A stretch of 16,871 nucleotides of DNA from Alphaproteobacteria bacterium (GCA_028293055.1 JAQGLD010000493.1:1-16871), one strand, 5' to 3'. Positions 1 to 7,317 are shown, counted from the stretch's first letter. Notes: generated by a model not told the origin, from the letters alone. Translations and numbers: made by a program.

Positions 1-1
1 C

Positions 2-151
2 GAAACCTCGGGAAATGTCGCGCTCGCCGCCCGGCGATCCGCCAAGGTGCGATCGACCGGGGCTGGAGATGTGACCATTACCGGAGCGGCGGCGGCCTGC
101 ACGGTGGAAGCGCTTGGCTCGGGGACGGTACGCTGCGGAAATCGGCAATAA
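2..151 (+). CDS. Head-GIN / DUF2807 domain protein, C-terminal fragment
   Basis: This is the last 49 codons of a gene entering from the left edge, read in the frame starting at base 2 and ending at TAA 149-151. The peptide shows the short repeating pattern of a beta-helix: SGNVALAAR, then STGAGDVTITG, then a Cys-containing turn and GSGTVRCGN at the end. Alternating Gly-Ser/Gly-Asp turns with short hydrophobic strands, closing on a strand with 'GSGxVRCG', are characteristic of the DUF2807 (putative auto-transporter adhesin, head GIN) family. Those proteins are exported, and their biochemical role is poorly defined. Two cysteines (residues 33 and 45 of the visible part) could form a disulfide. 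The start and signal peptide lie outside the window. Family assignment rests on this repeat pattern alone. Confidence 0.72.
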   Translation, partial: ETSGNVALAARRSAKVRSTGAGDVTITGAAAACTVEALGSGTVRCGNRQ

Positions 152-191
152 AGCCGCCGGCATCGAGGGCCTTTCGTCGAGCATTTGCGTT

Positions 192-209
192 TCCCGGCGG
201 AGGCCGGGA
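192..209. repeat. GC-rich hairpin, half of a dispersed palindromic element
   Basis: A perfect 7-bp stem (tcccggc / gccggga) closes a 4-base loop (ggag). The same stem sequence occurs twice in the element at 7940-8043, so this looks like a lone or decayed copy of a dispersed intergenic palindrome. It lies in the 195-base gap between the head-GIN gene and the DUF1489 gene, which otherwise shows nothing I can name. It could help end the upstream transcript, but no run of T follows it. Confidence 0.55.
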
Positions 210-346
210 TCCAGAAGACGCGCCGCGCGACTGCACCCCCGCCTTGGCCCGGAGACAGGCTTTTCCTTTGGATTCGCCGCATACCACCGCTCGCTCGACC
301 AGCCCAAAGCGTTGATTCCTTGTCCCGTCATCGCCAATTGATCGCA

Positions 347-754
347 ATGCACCCGCTCCACATGTCCAAGGTCGCCGTCAGCTGTGCGAGCCTCGAGACT
401 CTGCAGCGCCGGCAGGCCTTGCGCCTGGTCGATGGCGAGGTGCCGTTGCTCACCCGGTTTCGGCCGAAGCGCGCCGATGAGCTGATCGGCGGCTCGCTCT
501 ACTGGATCATCAAGCACCGGCTGGTTGCGCGCCAGACCATCCTCGGCTTCGACCTGCGTACCTCCGATCGGCGCACCGTGATTCGTCTCTCTCCCGAGAT
601 CGTCCGGGTCGAGCCGGTCGCCAAGCGCGCCCACCAGGGATGGCGATATCTGGTCGTTGAGGACGCCCCGCGCGACCTCGGCGGCGACGAGACCGGCCTC
701 GCCGATCTTCCCCCGGCACTCGCGTCGAAACTCTCGATGCTGATGCTGATCTAA
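347..754 (+). CDS. DUF1489 family protein
   Basis: Encodes 135 residues. The N-terminus MHPLHMSKVAVSC, followed by a segment with TRFRPKRADEL and then GSLYWIIKHRLVARQTILGF, matches the DUF1489 family of alphaproteobacteria. Members of this family are about 135-150 residues, soluble, and of unknown function. The ATG at 347 is chosen because family members begin with a very similar M(x)PLH(M/L)xKVA sequence. A second in-frame ATG lies at 362, and no good Shine-Dalgarno sequence precedes either. No signal peptide or membrane segment is visible. The gene converges on mgtE with 22 bases between stop codons, so the two are not co-transcribed. The reading frame is open upstream to 185, but that part covers the palindromic repeat and is not protein-like. 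Confidence 0.85.
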   Translation: MHPLHMSKVAVSCASLETLQRRQALRLVDGEVPLLTRFRPKRADELIGGSLYWIIKHRLVARQTILGFDLRTSDRRTVIRLSPEIVRVEPVAKRAHQGWRYLVVEDAPRDLGGDETGLADLPPALASKLSMLMLI

Positions 755-776
755 ACACAGCCCGGGCCCGATCGGC

Positions 777-2186
777 CTAGCCCTGCAGGCCCCACAGGCT
801 GGCGAGGCCGAGGAACGAGAAAAAGCCCATCACATCGGTCATCATCGTCACGAATACCGCCGACGAGACCGCCGGATCGACATTGACCTTGTCGAGCGTC
901 ACCGGAATCAGAATTCCCGAAAGTCCGGCGACCAGATTGTTGATCAGCATGGCAAGCGCGATCACCAGCCCGAGATCGCCGCGCTGGAAGATGATCCAGA
1001 CTCCGACTCCGATAAGCAGGCCCAGGGCGAGCCCGTTGGTGCAGGCAATTCGGAACTCGCGAAAGATCATCCGCTTGGTGTTCGAGCTGGTCAGCTGGTT
1101 GGTCGCGAGTGCCCGCACCGTGACCGCCATCGTCTGGGTGCCGGCATTGCCGCCCATCCCTGCGACGATCGGCATCAATATGGCGAGCGCGACCAGCTTC
1201 GAGATCTCGGCCTGGAACAGGCCGACCACCGACGCAGCGATGATCGCGGTGCCGAGATTGACCACCAGCCAGGTGAGCCTGCGGCGAACCGTCTCCCAGA
1301 TCGGTTCGTTGATGTCGCCTTCGCCCGCGCCTGACAGCAGCAGGACGTCCTCCGACGCCTCTTCCTGGATGATGTGGACGATGTCGTCGACGGTGATCAT
1401 TCCGACCAGCCGGCCCGACTGGTCGACCACCGCGGCCGAAATCAGCGCGTATTTCTGGAATCGGAGCGCGACCTCCTCCTGATCCATGTCGACCGGAACC
1501 AGGGTCTGCTCGCGCTTCATGACGTCGCTGACCGGAACCTGGCGGTTGGTCCGCAGGATCCAGCTCAGCATGCAGGTGCCGACCGGATGGTGGCGCTCGT
1601 CGACGACGAACACCTCCCAGAAGTCGGTGGTGAGATCCTCGCCGGCGCGCAGATAATCGATGATCTGGCCGATCGTCCAATGCTCGGGCACCGCGATCAG
1701 GTCGCGCTGCATCAACCGGCCGGCCGATTCCTCAGGATAGGTCAGCGCTTCCTCGATCGCGGCACGGTCGTCGGGATCGAGGGCTCGCAGGACGGCGCGC
1801 TGGTCGTCCTCTTCCATGTCCTCGATGATCGAGACCGCATCGTCGGTTTCGAGCTCACCGGCGAGCTCGGCGACCTGATGCGGCTCCAGCGCGTCGATCA
1901 GTTCCTCGCGGACATGCTCGTTCATCTCCGCGAGCACATCGCCGTCGAGCATATCGGCGAGGGCCGCGGCGAGTGCGCGACGATCGTCCGAATCGACCAG
2001 CTCGAACAGGTCGGCGATGTCGGCAGGGTGAAGCGGCTCGACCAGCTGTCGGGCACCCTCGGAGTCCCCGGCCTCGACCCGCTCCATCACTGCGCGGACG
2101 AATCCCGGGCGCAGTCGGTCGTCCTCGTCGAGCCTGGCATTGGCCGCGGACGCGGGAATGGGCGATTGAAAGTCGCTTTCGCTCAT
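777..2186 (-). CDS. mgtE: Magnesium transporter MgtE
   Basis: Encodes 469 residues, the usual size for MgtE, a homodimeric inner-membrane Mg2+ channel/transporter gated by intracellular Mg2+. In order: an acidic N-terminal helical domain (about 25-150), a tandem CBS pair (about 155-280; for example VSDVMKREQTLVPV and GMITVDDIVHII), and a membrane domain with five segments (about 305-469). The membrane domain carries PIVAGMGGNAGTQT (339-352), the family's signature, and Asp451 in VTMMTDVMGFF, the position of the conserved ion-site aspartate of characterised MgtE. The many acidic residues in the N-domain and CBS pair fit the Mg2+-sensing role. The ATG at 2186 is preferred because GGAGAGGG lies just upstream; a GTG at 2198 would use up that site. 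It is divergent from the cyclophilin gene across a hairpin-rich gap. Confidence 0.97.
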   Translation of the reverse strand: MSESDFQSPIPASAANARLDEDDRLRPGFVRAVMERVEAGDSEGARQLVEPLHPADIADLFELVDSDDRRALAAALADMLDGDVLAEMNEHVREELIDALEPHQVAELAGELETDDAVSIIEDMEEDDQRAVLRALDPDDRAAIEEALTYPEESAGRLMQRDLIAVPEHWTIGQIIDYLRAGEDLTTDFWEVFVVDERHHPVGTCMLSWILRTNRQVPVSDVMKREQTLVPVDMDQEEVALRFQKYALISAAVVDQSGRLVGMITVDDIVHIIQEEASEDVLLLSGAGEGDINEPIWETVRRRLTWLVVNLGTAIIAASVVGLFQAEISKLVALAILMPIVAGMGGNAGTQTMAVTVRALATNQLTSSNTKRMIFREFRIACTNGLALGLLIGVGVWIIFQRGDLGLVIALAMLINNLVAGLSGILIPVTLDKVNVDPAVSSAVFVTMMTDVMGFFSFLGLASLWGLQG

Positions 2187-2226
2187 CGCCCTCTCCACTT
2201 GTTACGAGACCGCCGCTTCCTAGGCT

Positions 2227-2265
2227 GGGCATGCCCGCCTGTCGATATTCGAAGCATCGGCAGGC
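2227..2265. repeat. Two adjacent palindromes in the mgtE-cyclophilin gap
   Basis: Two structures lie side by side. The first is a perfect 10-bp palindrome GGGCATGCCC (2227-2236). It is followed at once by a 10-bp stem with one G-U wobble (gcctgtcgat 2237-2246 / atcggcaggc 2256-2265) and a 9-base loop. They lie 41-79 bases upstream of mgtE, inside its likely 5' leader, and could act as operators or as RNA structure. I cannot assign a binding protein or an RNA family. Confidence 0.5.
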
Positions 2266-2306
2266 TTGGGGGTGTGAAGCCTCCGCCGGACAGCTGGAGT
2301 CTCCTC

Positions 2307-2355
2307 CCGGTTTGGAAACGTCGAGTGCCGCGGTCGTCCGGTCCTTCCAAACCGG
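2307..2355. repeat. Perfect 11-bp inverted repeat with 27-base loop
   Basis: ccggtttggaa (2307-2317) is the exact inverse complement of ttccaaaccgg (2345-2355). The stem lies 48 bases before the cyclophilin start and 121 bases before the mgtE start, so it could serve either divergent transcript. Arms this long are more than expected by chance. No T-run follows on either strand, so it is not an intrinsic terminator. It may be a leader hairpin or a site for a dimeric regulator. Confidence 0.55.
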
Positions 2356-2402
2356 CGGGACAGCTCCTAAGTCCTGGGCAACCCATCACAAGGAGCCAAG
2401 AC

Positions 2403-2864
2403 ATGGCTGAAGATCTCAACACGCTCGTCCTCAACCTCGACAGCGGCGGCGATGTCGTCATTCGCCTTCGCCCCGATCTCGCGCCCGGCCATGTCGATCG
2501 GATCAAGGAGCTGGCCGAGGAAGGCTTTTACGACGGAGTGGTCTTCCACCGGGTGATTCCGGGCTTCATGGCCCAGGGCGGCGACCCGACCGGGACCGGG
2601 ATGAGCGGCTCGAGCAAGCCCAACCTCAAGGCCGAGTTCAGCAACACTCCACACGTCCGCGGAGTCGCCTCGATGGCGCGCTCGAGCAATCCCAACAGCG
2701 CGAACAGCCAGTTCTTCATCGTCTTCGACGACGCCCGCTTCCTCGATGGCCAGTATACCGTCTGGGGCGAGGTCATCGAGGGCATGGAAAATGTCGACGC
2801 GCTCCCGACCGGCGAGCCGCCGCGCCAGCCCGGCAAGATCGTCAAGGCGAGCCTCCGCGCCTGA
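2403..2864 (+). CDS. Peptidyl-prolyl cis-trans isomerase, cyclophilin type
   Basis: Encodes 153 residues, a single cyclophilin domain with no signal peptide, so probably cytoplasmic (PpiB-like). It catalyses cis-trans isomerisation of X-Pro bonds during protein folding. The catalytic block VVFHRVIPGFMAQGGD (47-61) carries the key Arg50, Phe55 and Gln58. Further active-site residues appear in NSQFFIVF (101-108) and in the Trp of TVWGEV (Trp121), the position linked to cyclosporin binding in human CypA. The start is well supported: AAGGAG lies 9 bases before the ATG at 2403. The frame is open far upstream, but that is antisense to mgtE and not coding. The stop is followed after 7 bases by a GTG that begins the dehydrogenase, which suggests one transcript and coupled translation. 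Confidence 0.95.
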   Translation: MAEDLNTLVLNLDSGGDVVIRLRPDLAPGHVDRIKELAEEGFYDGVVFHRVIPGFMAQGGDPTGTGMSGSSKPNLKAEFSNTPHVRGVASMARSSNPNSANSQFFIVFDDARFLDGQYTVWGEVIEGMENVDALPTGEPPRQPGKIVKASLRA

Positions 2865-2871
2865 TCCAGAC

Positions 2872-3627
2872 GTGCCTCGCCCCGCGACCCTGATCACCGG
2901 CGCCTCCGCGGGGCTCGGTGCTGAGTTCGCGCGCCTCTGCGCCGCGCGGGGCGAGGAGCTGGTCCTCGTCGCCCGGCGGCGGGACCGGCTGGAGGCGCTC
3001 GCCGCCGAGCTTGGCAACGCGCATGTCGTCGTCGCCGATCTCGCTGTGCCGGGAGCGCCACGGCGGTTGCTCGCCGAGACCGAGGCGCTAGGGGTCAGCA
3101 TCGAAACCCTGATCAACAATGCCGGCTTCGGCCAGATCGGCCGAATCGCCGCTTTGTCTGTCGAGCGGCAAAGCGAGATGATCGAGCTCAACATCCGGGC
3201 CCTGGTCGAGCTGACCCGATTGGTGTTGCCGGCGATGATCGAGCGAGGCCACGGCGCGATCCTCAATCTCGCCTCGACCGCCGCTTTCCAGCCCGGCCCC
3301 AATTACGCGGTCTATTTCGCCAGCAAGGCCTTCGTCCTCTCCTTTACCGAGGCGCTTCACCAGGAAATGAAGGGCGCGGGAGTAAGGGTCTCCGCCCTCT
3401 GTCCCGGCCCGACCTCGACCGAATTCGGCCAGGTCGCCGGGGTGACACGCCCGATTCCCGAATTCCTGTCGGCCGATGCGCGGTCGGTCGCCAAAGCCGG
3501 CCTTCGCGGGCTCGACCGCAACCGCGCGGTGGTCGTGCCGGGCCTGTTCAACAAGCTCGGTACGCAATCGAGCCGCTTTGTCCCCCGCGCGCTGATGCGC
3601 AGGATCGTGGCTTCGGTGAAGGCCTGA
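2872..3627 (+). CDS. Short-chain dehydrogenase/reductase (SDR)
   Basis: Encodes 251 residues of a classical NAD(P)-dependent SDR. The cofactor motif TGASAGLG is at 9-16 and NNAG at 82-85. The catalytic set is Ser135 (LNLAS), Tyr148 and Lys152 (YFASK). ARRRDRL after the second strand, with Arg residues at its end, suggests a preference for NADP(H). The protein is of the YqjQ/DltE-like type often annotated simply as an SDR; the substrate cannot be read from sequence. The start is the GTG at 2872, because the Rossmann fold begins only eight residues later, and the frame upstream overlaps the cyclophilin gene. No strong Shine-Dalgarno sequence is present, so translation may be coupled to the cyclophilin gene. 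The gene ends 24 bases before the convergent LysR gene. Confidence 0.93.
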   Translation: MPRPATLITGASAGLGAEFARLCAARGEELVLVARRRDRLEALAAELGNAHVVVADLAVPGAPRRLLAETEALGVSIETLINNAGFGQIGRIAALSVERQSEMIELNIRALVELTRLVLPAMIERGHGAILNLASTAAFQPGPNYAVYFASKAFVLSFTEALHQEMKGAGVRVSALCPGPTSTEFGQVAGVTRPIPEFLSADARSVAKAGLRGLDRNRAVVVPGLFNKLGTQSSRFVPRALMRRIVASVKA

Positions 3628-3651
3628 CTCGAGCCGTCGCAACGGATCCAA

Positions 3652-4539
3652 TCATCCCTGCGGCACGTCGCTCCCGAACAACCAGTCGTGGAACACTCGT
3701 ACCGGCCTCTGCTTGAGCGCCGAGCGCCGACAGGCGAACCAGTAGCTGTACGGGCTCTCGACCGTGACATCGAACAGCTGGACCAGCCGGTCGTCGTGCG
3801 AATGGCGCAAATGGCTCTCGAGCATGAACGCCACTCCAAGTCCTTGCGCGGCGGCGTCGAGGATCAGCTGACCCGAATCGAAATGGTCGATCGCGGCGGG
3901 CTGGAGGTTGGGCAGCCCGATCGCCTCCCGCCAGTAAGCGAAAGTCTCGGGCATGTCGCGGTGGAGAAAGATGGTCGCATTGGCGAGCTGCGCCGGCTCG
4001 GTGATCGCATTGGGCCCGTCGCGAAGCTCGCGAGAGGCGATGGTGATCACCCGGTTGCTGTCGATCCGACGCGAGTAGAGCGATGGGTCGACCTCGCTCG
4101 TGATCGCGATCGCCGCATCCAGTCCGTCGTTGAGCCTGCCGATGCGATTGGCGCCGGTGTCGAGGTCGATGTGGAGGTCGGGATATTGGTCGCGCAACGC
4201 CGGCAGGGCCGGCATAAGCCGCTGAGACGCGAACAAGGAGGGGACCGCGAGGCGGAGCCTCATCATCTCGCCATTGCCGCTCGCCCGCTCCATCGCCAGC
4301 GCCAGCGCATCGATCGACGGGGCGATCTCGGCGAGCAGCCGCTCCCCGTCGCCGTTGAGATTGACGCCCTGGTGGCGCCGCTCGAACAAGGGATGTCCAA
4401 TGAATCGCTCGAGTGCCTGGATACGGCGGGTCAGCGCCGGCGACGACAAAGCGAGGGCCTCGGCGGCCGCCTTGAGCGAGCCCAGGCGCGCGACCTGCAC
4501 GAAGGCTTCGATCGCGGTCAGAGGGGGTAGTCTGCGCAT
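3652..4539 (-). CDS. LysR-family transcriptional regulator (GcvA-like)
   Basis: Encodes 295 residues, the normal LysR length. The N-terminal winged helix-turn-helix is clear (LTAIEAFVQVARLGSLKAAAEAL, then SSPALTRRIQALE, about 7-44), followed by the linker and a substrate-binding domain of periplasmic-binding-protein type (about 90-290). The 'PPLTAIEAF' opening and the C-terminal part resemble the GcvA group. The effector and target genes are unknown. The ATG at 4539 is chosen because the domain starts immediately after it; GGAGG lies 13 bases upstream and AAGAGG directly abuts it. A GTG at 4578 is a weaker alternative. LysR regulators often control a divergent neighbour. Here the divergent side holds the small RNA candidate and the AAA+ ATPase rather than a metabolic gene, so the target may be elsewhere or the convergent SDR. 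Confidence 0.94.
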   Translation of the reverse strand: MRRLPPLTAIEAFVQVARLGSLKAAAEALALSSPALTRRIQALERFIGHPLFERRHQGVNLNGDGERLLAEIAPSIDALALAMERASGNGEMMRLRLAVPSLFASQRLMPALPALRDQYPDLHIDLDTGANRIGRLNDGLDAAIAITSEVDPSLYSRRIDSNRVITIASRELRDGPNAITEPAQLANATIFLHRDMPETFAYWREAIGLPNLQPAAIDHFDSGQLILDAAAQGLGVAFMLESHLRHSHDDRLVQLFDVTVESPYSYWFACRRSALKQRPVRVFHDWLFGSDVPQG

Positions 4540-4619
4540 CCTCTTGGTGCTGCCTCCATGTTTTCTTGTGCAGCGCACCCTTTACAATTGGGGCCAGATT
4601 TCGCGGAAATGGCCTTAGC

Positions 4620-4666
4620 TGCAAGTGCAATTCGTGCACCTATATCATATTTTCTTCGCACTTGCA
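4620..4666. promoter_or_regulatory. 9-bp inverted repeat around AT-rich promoter-like segment
   Basis: tgcaagtgc (4620-4628) and gcacttgca (4658-4666) are perfect inverse complements. They flank the most AT-rich stretch of the local sequence (about 4641-4655, 'tatatcatatttt'). That stretch could hold a -10 element for a transcript running right towards the terminator at 4728-4757. A further gtgca/tgcac pair lies at 4626-4639. The arrangement fits an operator straddling a promoter between the divergent LysR gene and the small RNA candidate, but no start site is proven. Confidence 0.4.
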
Positions 4667-4757
4667 CAATAACGCTCGCAGGCGCAAAAAGACCCTGCCT
4701 TTCAGGCATCCTCTCCTAAAACTTTCAGGGCCGGCCTTCGGGACCGGCCCTTTTTTT
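4655..4757 (+). ncRNA. Candidate small RNA ending in an intrinsic terminator
   Basis: The 4579-4825 gap holds no plausible protein gene, yet it contains an excellent rho-independent terminator (4728-4757) that would stop a transcript 68 bases before the ATPase start. Upstream of it are a small hairpin (gcc-tttca-ggc, about 4697-4707), a C/U-rich unpaired stretch 'atcctctcct' (4708-4717) that could pair with Shine-Dalgarno sequences, and a cccug/caggg closing pair. An AT-rich promoter-like block lies at 4641-4651, which would give a transcript of about 100 nt. Trans-acting bacterial small RNAs often have this plan: stem, anti-SD loop, terminator stem, U-tail. An alternative is a leader attenuator of the ATPase gene. 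I do not recognise the family, and the 5' end is a guess. Confidence 0.5.
4728..4757 (+). terminator. Strong rho-independent terminator
   Basis: A 7-bp all-GC stem (gggccgg 4728-4734 / ccggccc 4744-4750) with a TTCG-containing loop is followed directly by seven T (4751-4757). This is the clearest intrinsic terminator in the window. It points to the right and sits upstream of the AAA+ ATPase, not downstream of any visible gene on the plus strand. Confidence 0.9.
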
Positions 4758-4825
4758 GCGCCTGTCGCGCTGGCGCTCCCGCTATGGCTTCCTATCTCCG
4801 TCGCGACAGAGGAGATCAGCCGGCC

Positions 4826-7120
4826 ATGGCGGACGAAGAAAAGCAGCCGACGCGCCTCCAGGTTGCGACGATGCGGCCTGAGGATAGCGGGCGCGGCCTT
4901 GCCCGGCTGCCGCGGCGGATCATGACCGAGCTCGGTCTCGCCGAAGGCGACGTAATCGAGATCACGGGCAAGCGGGCGACGCCCGCGCGTGCCGTGGGGC
5001 CTTATGCCGAGGACGAGGGTCTCGACATCATCCGCCTGGACGGGCTCCAGCGCGCCAACGCCGAGATCGGCTCGGGCGATTTCGTCACCATCCGCAAGGC
5101 CGATTCGAAGCCCGCGCAACGCGTGGTGTTCGCACCCGCGCAGAAGAACCTCCATCTCCAGGGTTCGGCGCAGGCGCTCAAGCGCAGCTTCGGGATGAAG
5201 CCGCTCACCGCGGGCGACGTCGTCGCCACTACCGGCCAGCAGCAGATCCAGCGCGGCGACATCCCGCCCGAGCTCCGCCAGATGCTCTATTCTCCGGCGT
5301 ATGCGCTTCAGGAGATCCGCCTGACCGTGGTCTCGACCGCGCCCAAGGGCATCGTCCATATCGACGCGAATACCGAGGTCGAGCTAAGGCCCGAATATAC
5401 CGAAGCGTCCGACACCCGCCGCACCGACGTCACCTACGACGATATCGGCGGCCTCGGCACGACGATCGACCAGATCCGCGAGATGGTGGAGCTGCCGCTG
5501 CGCTATCCGCAGCTGTTCGAGCGGCTGGGCGTCGATCCGCCCAAGGGCGTCCTCCTCCACGGCCCGCCCGGCACCGGCAAGACCCGGCTGGCCCGAGCGG
5601 TCGCCAACGAAAGCGACGCGACCTTCTTCCACATCGCCGGACCCGAAATCATGGGCTCGGCCTATGGCGAGAGCGAGCGTCGGCTGCGCGAGATCTTCGA
5701 GGAAGCCGCCCAGGCCTCGCCCTCGATCATCTTCATCGACGAGATCGATTCGATCGCGCCCAAGCGCGGGCAGGTCCAGGGCGAGACCGAGAAGAGGCTG
5801 GTCGCCCAATTGCTCACCCTGCTCGACGGTCTCGAGCCGCGGCAGAATACCGTCGTGATCGCAGCGACCAACCGACCCGAGGCGATCGACGAAGCGCTGC
5901 GCCGCCCGGGCCGGTTCGACCGCGAGATCGTCATCGGAGTGCCCGACGAGCGCGGCCGCCGCGAGATTCTCGGAATCCACACCCGCGGCATGCCGCTCGA
6001 TTCCGAAGTCGATCTCGCCGAGCTGGCGCGGCGCACCTACGGATTCGTCGGCGCCGACCTTGCCGCCTTGACCCGCGAGGCGGCGATCGACGCCGTCCGC
6101 AGGATCATGCCCAGGATCAACCTCCAGGAAGGCACGATTCCGCCCGAAGTGCTGGAGAATCTCTCGGTTTCGGCCAATGATTTCGATCAGGCGCTCAAGC
6201 GCATCCAGCCCTCCGCGATGCGCGAGGTGATGGTCCAGAAGCCCGATGTGAAATGGGACGATGTCGGCGGCCTCGACGATGCCCGCGAGCGGCTTCGGGA
6301 AGGCGTCGAGCTGCCGCTCAAGCATCCCGACGCGTTCAAGCGGATGGGGATCAGGCCGGCCAAGGGCTTCCTGCTCTACGGACCGCCGGGCACCGGGAAG
6401 ACACTGCTCGCCAAGGCTGCGGCGCGCGAGGCCGAGGCCAATTTCATCGCCACCAAATCCTCCGACCTGCTGTCCAAATGGTATGGCGAGAGCGAGCAGC
6501 AGATCGCGCGTCTGTTCGCGCGTGCGCGCCAGGTCGCTCCGACGGTGATCTTCATTGACGAGCTCGACAGCCTGGTTCCCGCCCGCGGCGGCGGCCTCGG
6601 CGAGCCGCAGGTCACCGAGCGTGTGGTCAATGCGATCCTCGCAGAGATGGACGGGCTCGAGGAGCTCCAGTCGGTGGTCGTGATCGGCGCCACCAACCGA
6701 CCCAACCTGATCGACCCGGCGCTGCTTCGTCCGGGACGATTCGACGAGCTCATCTATGTCGCGGTGCCCGACAAGGCTGGACGGCGCAGGATCCTGTCCA
6801 TCCACACCACGAAGATGCCGCTGGCCCAGGATGTCGACCTCGACAGCCTCGCCGCGCGTACCGAGAGGTTTACCGGCGCGGATCTGGAGGATTTGGTTCG
6901 CCGCGCCGGCCTGTTCGCATTGCGCGGATCGATGGACGCCAGCCAGGTCGGCGCCGCCGACTTCGAGGCTGCGCTCAAGGAGACCAGGGCCTCCGTGACG
7001 CCCGAGACCGAGCGCGAATATGAGCAGATCCAGTCCAAGCTGAAGCAGGATGCGATGAGCCTCGGAGGCATCGGCTTCGTCTCTCCGGGAATGCTCACGC
7101 CGCGCAATCGCGACGAGTGA
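4826..7120 (+). CDS. CDC48/VAT-like AAA+ ATPase
   Basis: Encodes 764 residues with the full layout of the CDC48/p97/VAT family. An N-terminal double-psi barrel and second N-subdomain (about 8-185) precede two AAA+ modules. D1 has Walker A GPPGTGKT (246-253), Walker B IIFIDEID (301-308) and arginine-finger region RRPGRFD (359-365). D2 has Walker A (519-526), Walker B VIFIDELD (575-582) and RPGRFD (635-640). Pore-loop aromatics are Tyr280 (AYGESE) in D1 and Trp552-Tyr553 (KWYGESE) in D2, so both rings look able to grip and pull a substrate. Known relatives are hexameric unfoldases. Bacterial partners are not well defined, and no HbYX proteasome-docking tail is seen. The ATG at 4826 (MADEEK) is preferred, with GAGGAG 11 bases upstream; an earlier in-frame ATG lies at 4784. 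Some actinobacterial and alphaproteobacterial genomes carry such genes. Confidence 0.95.
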   Translation: MADEEKQPTRLQVATMRPEDSGRGLARLPRRIMTELGLAEGDVIEITGKRATPARAVGPYAEDEGLDIIRLDGLQRANAEIGSGDFVTIRKADSKPAQRVVFAPAQKNLHLQGSAQALKRSFGMKPLTAGDVVATTGQQQIQRGDIPPELRQMLYSPAYALQEIRLTVVSTAPKGIVHIDANTEVELRPEYTEASDTRRTDVTYDDIGGLGTTIDQIREMVELPLRYPQLFERLGVDPPKGVLLHGPPGTGKTRLARAVANESDATFFHIAGPEIMGSAYGESERRLREIFEEAAQASPSIIFIDEIDSIAPKRGQVQGETEKRLVAQLLTLLDGLEPRQNTVVIAATNRPEAIDEALRRPGRFDREIVIGVPDERGRREILGIHTRGMPLDSEVDLAELARRTYGFVGADLAALTREAAIDAVRRIMPRINLQEGTIPPEVLENLSVSANDFDQALKRIQPSAMREVMVQKPDVKWDDVGGLDDARERLREGVELPLKHPDAFKRMGIRPAKGFLLYGPPGTGKTLLAKAAAREAEANFIATKSSDLLSKWYGESEQQIARLFARARQVAPTVIFIDELDSLVPARGGGLGEPQVTERVVNAILAEMDGLEELQSVVVIGATNRPNLIDPALLRPGRFDELIYVAVPDKAGRRRILSIHTTKMPLAQDVDLDSLAARTERFTGADLEDLVRRAGLFALRGSMDASQVGAADFEAALKETRASVTPETEREYEQIQSKLKQDAMSLGGIGFVSPGMLTPRNRDE

Positions 7121-7317
7121 TCTCAGGAGCTTGCGCGCGGATCGGCCAGGCCAGGCCACTTCGCCGGCAGGCTGCGGGGCGGTGCATGCGTTCCGTCCCG
7201 CTAGCGGCGCGTCCCGTCCCGAGGCGGGGCTATTTGCCGTATATCGGTGCGCCGCCCTTGCCTTCGCGGCGTTGATTTGCCAACGCATTCGGCTGGAACT
7301 TTACTCAGGGGCATTCA

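Noticed and set aside
2314..2340. EcfG-type (general stress) promoter, GGAAAC with CGTC
   Set aside because: The spacing and the -10 sequence do not match the GGAAC-N16/18-cGTT pattern, and the bases are part of the inverted repeat.
1374..2402. Long plus-strand open frame running through the mgtE region into the cyclophilin gene
   Set aside because: It is antisense to a clear mgtE, its peptide has the composition of a shadow frame, and the cyclophilin has its own Shine-Dalgarno and ATG at 2403.
2187..2402. M-box (Mg2+) riboswitch upstream of mgtE
   Set aside because: Hairpins are present but I cannot find the conserved M-box core; the region is reported only as inverted repeats.
5384..7288. 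634-codon open frame on the minus strand
   Set aside because: It lies opposite the CDC48-like ATPase; long antisense frames are normal in GC-rich genes with this codon use, and no domain is recognisable.
7121..7317. Possible promoter and terminator between ATPase and methyltransferase
   Set aside because: A TTGATT-like -35 has no matching -10 at proper spacing, and the GC hairpin at about 7193-7229 lacks a T-run; evidence too weak to list.
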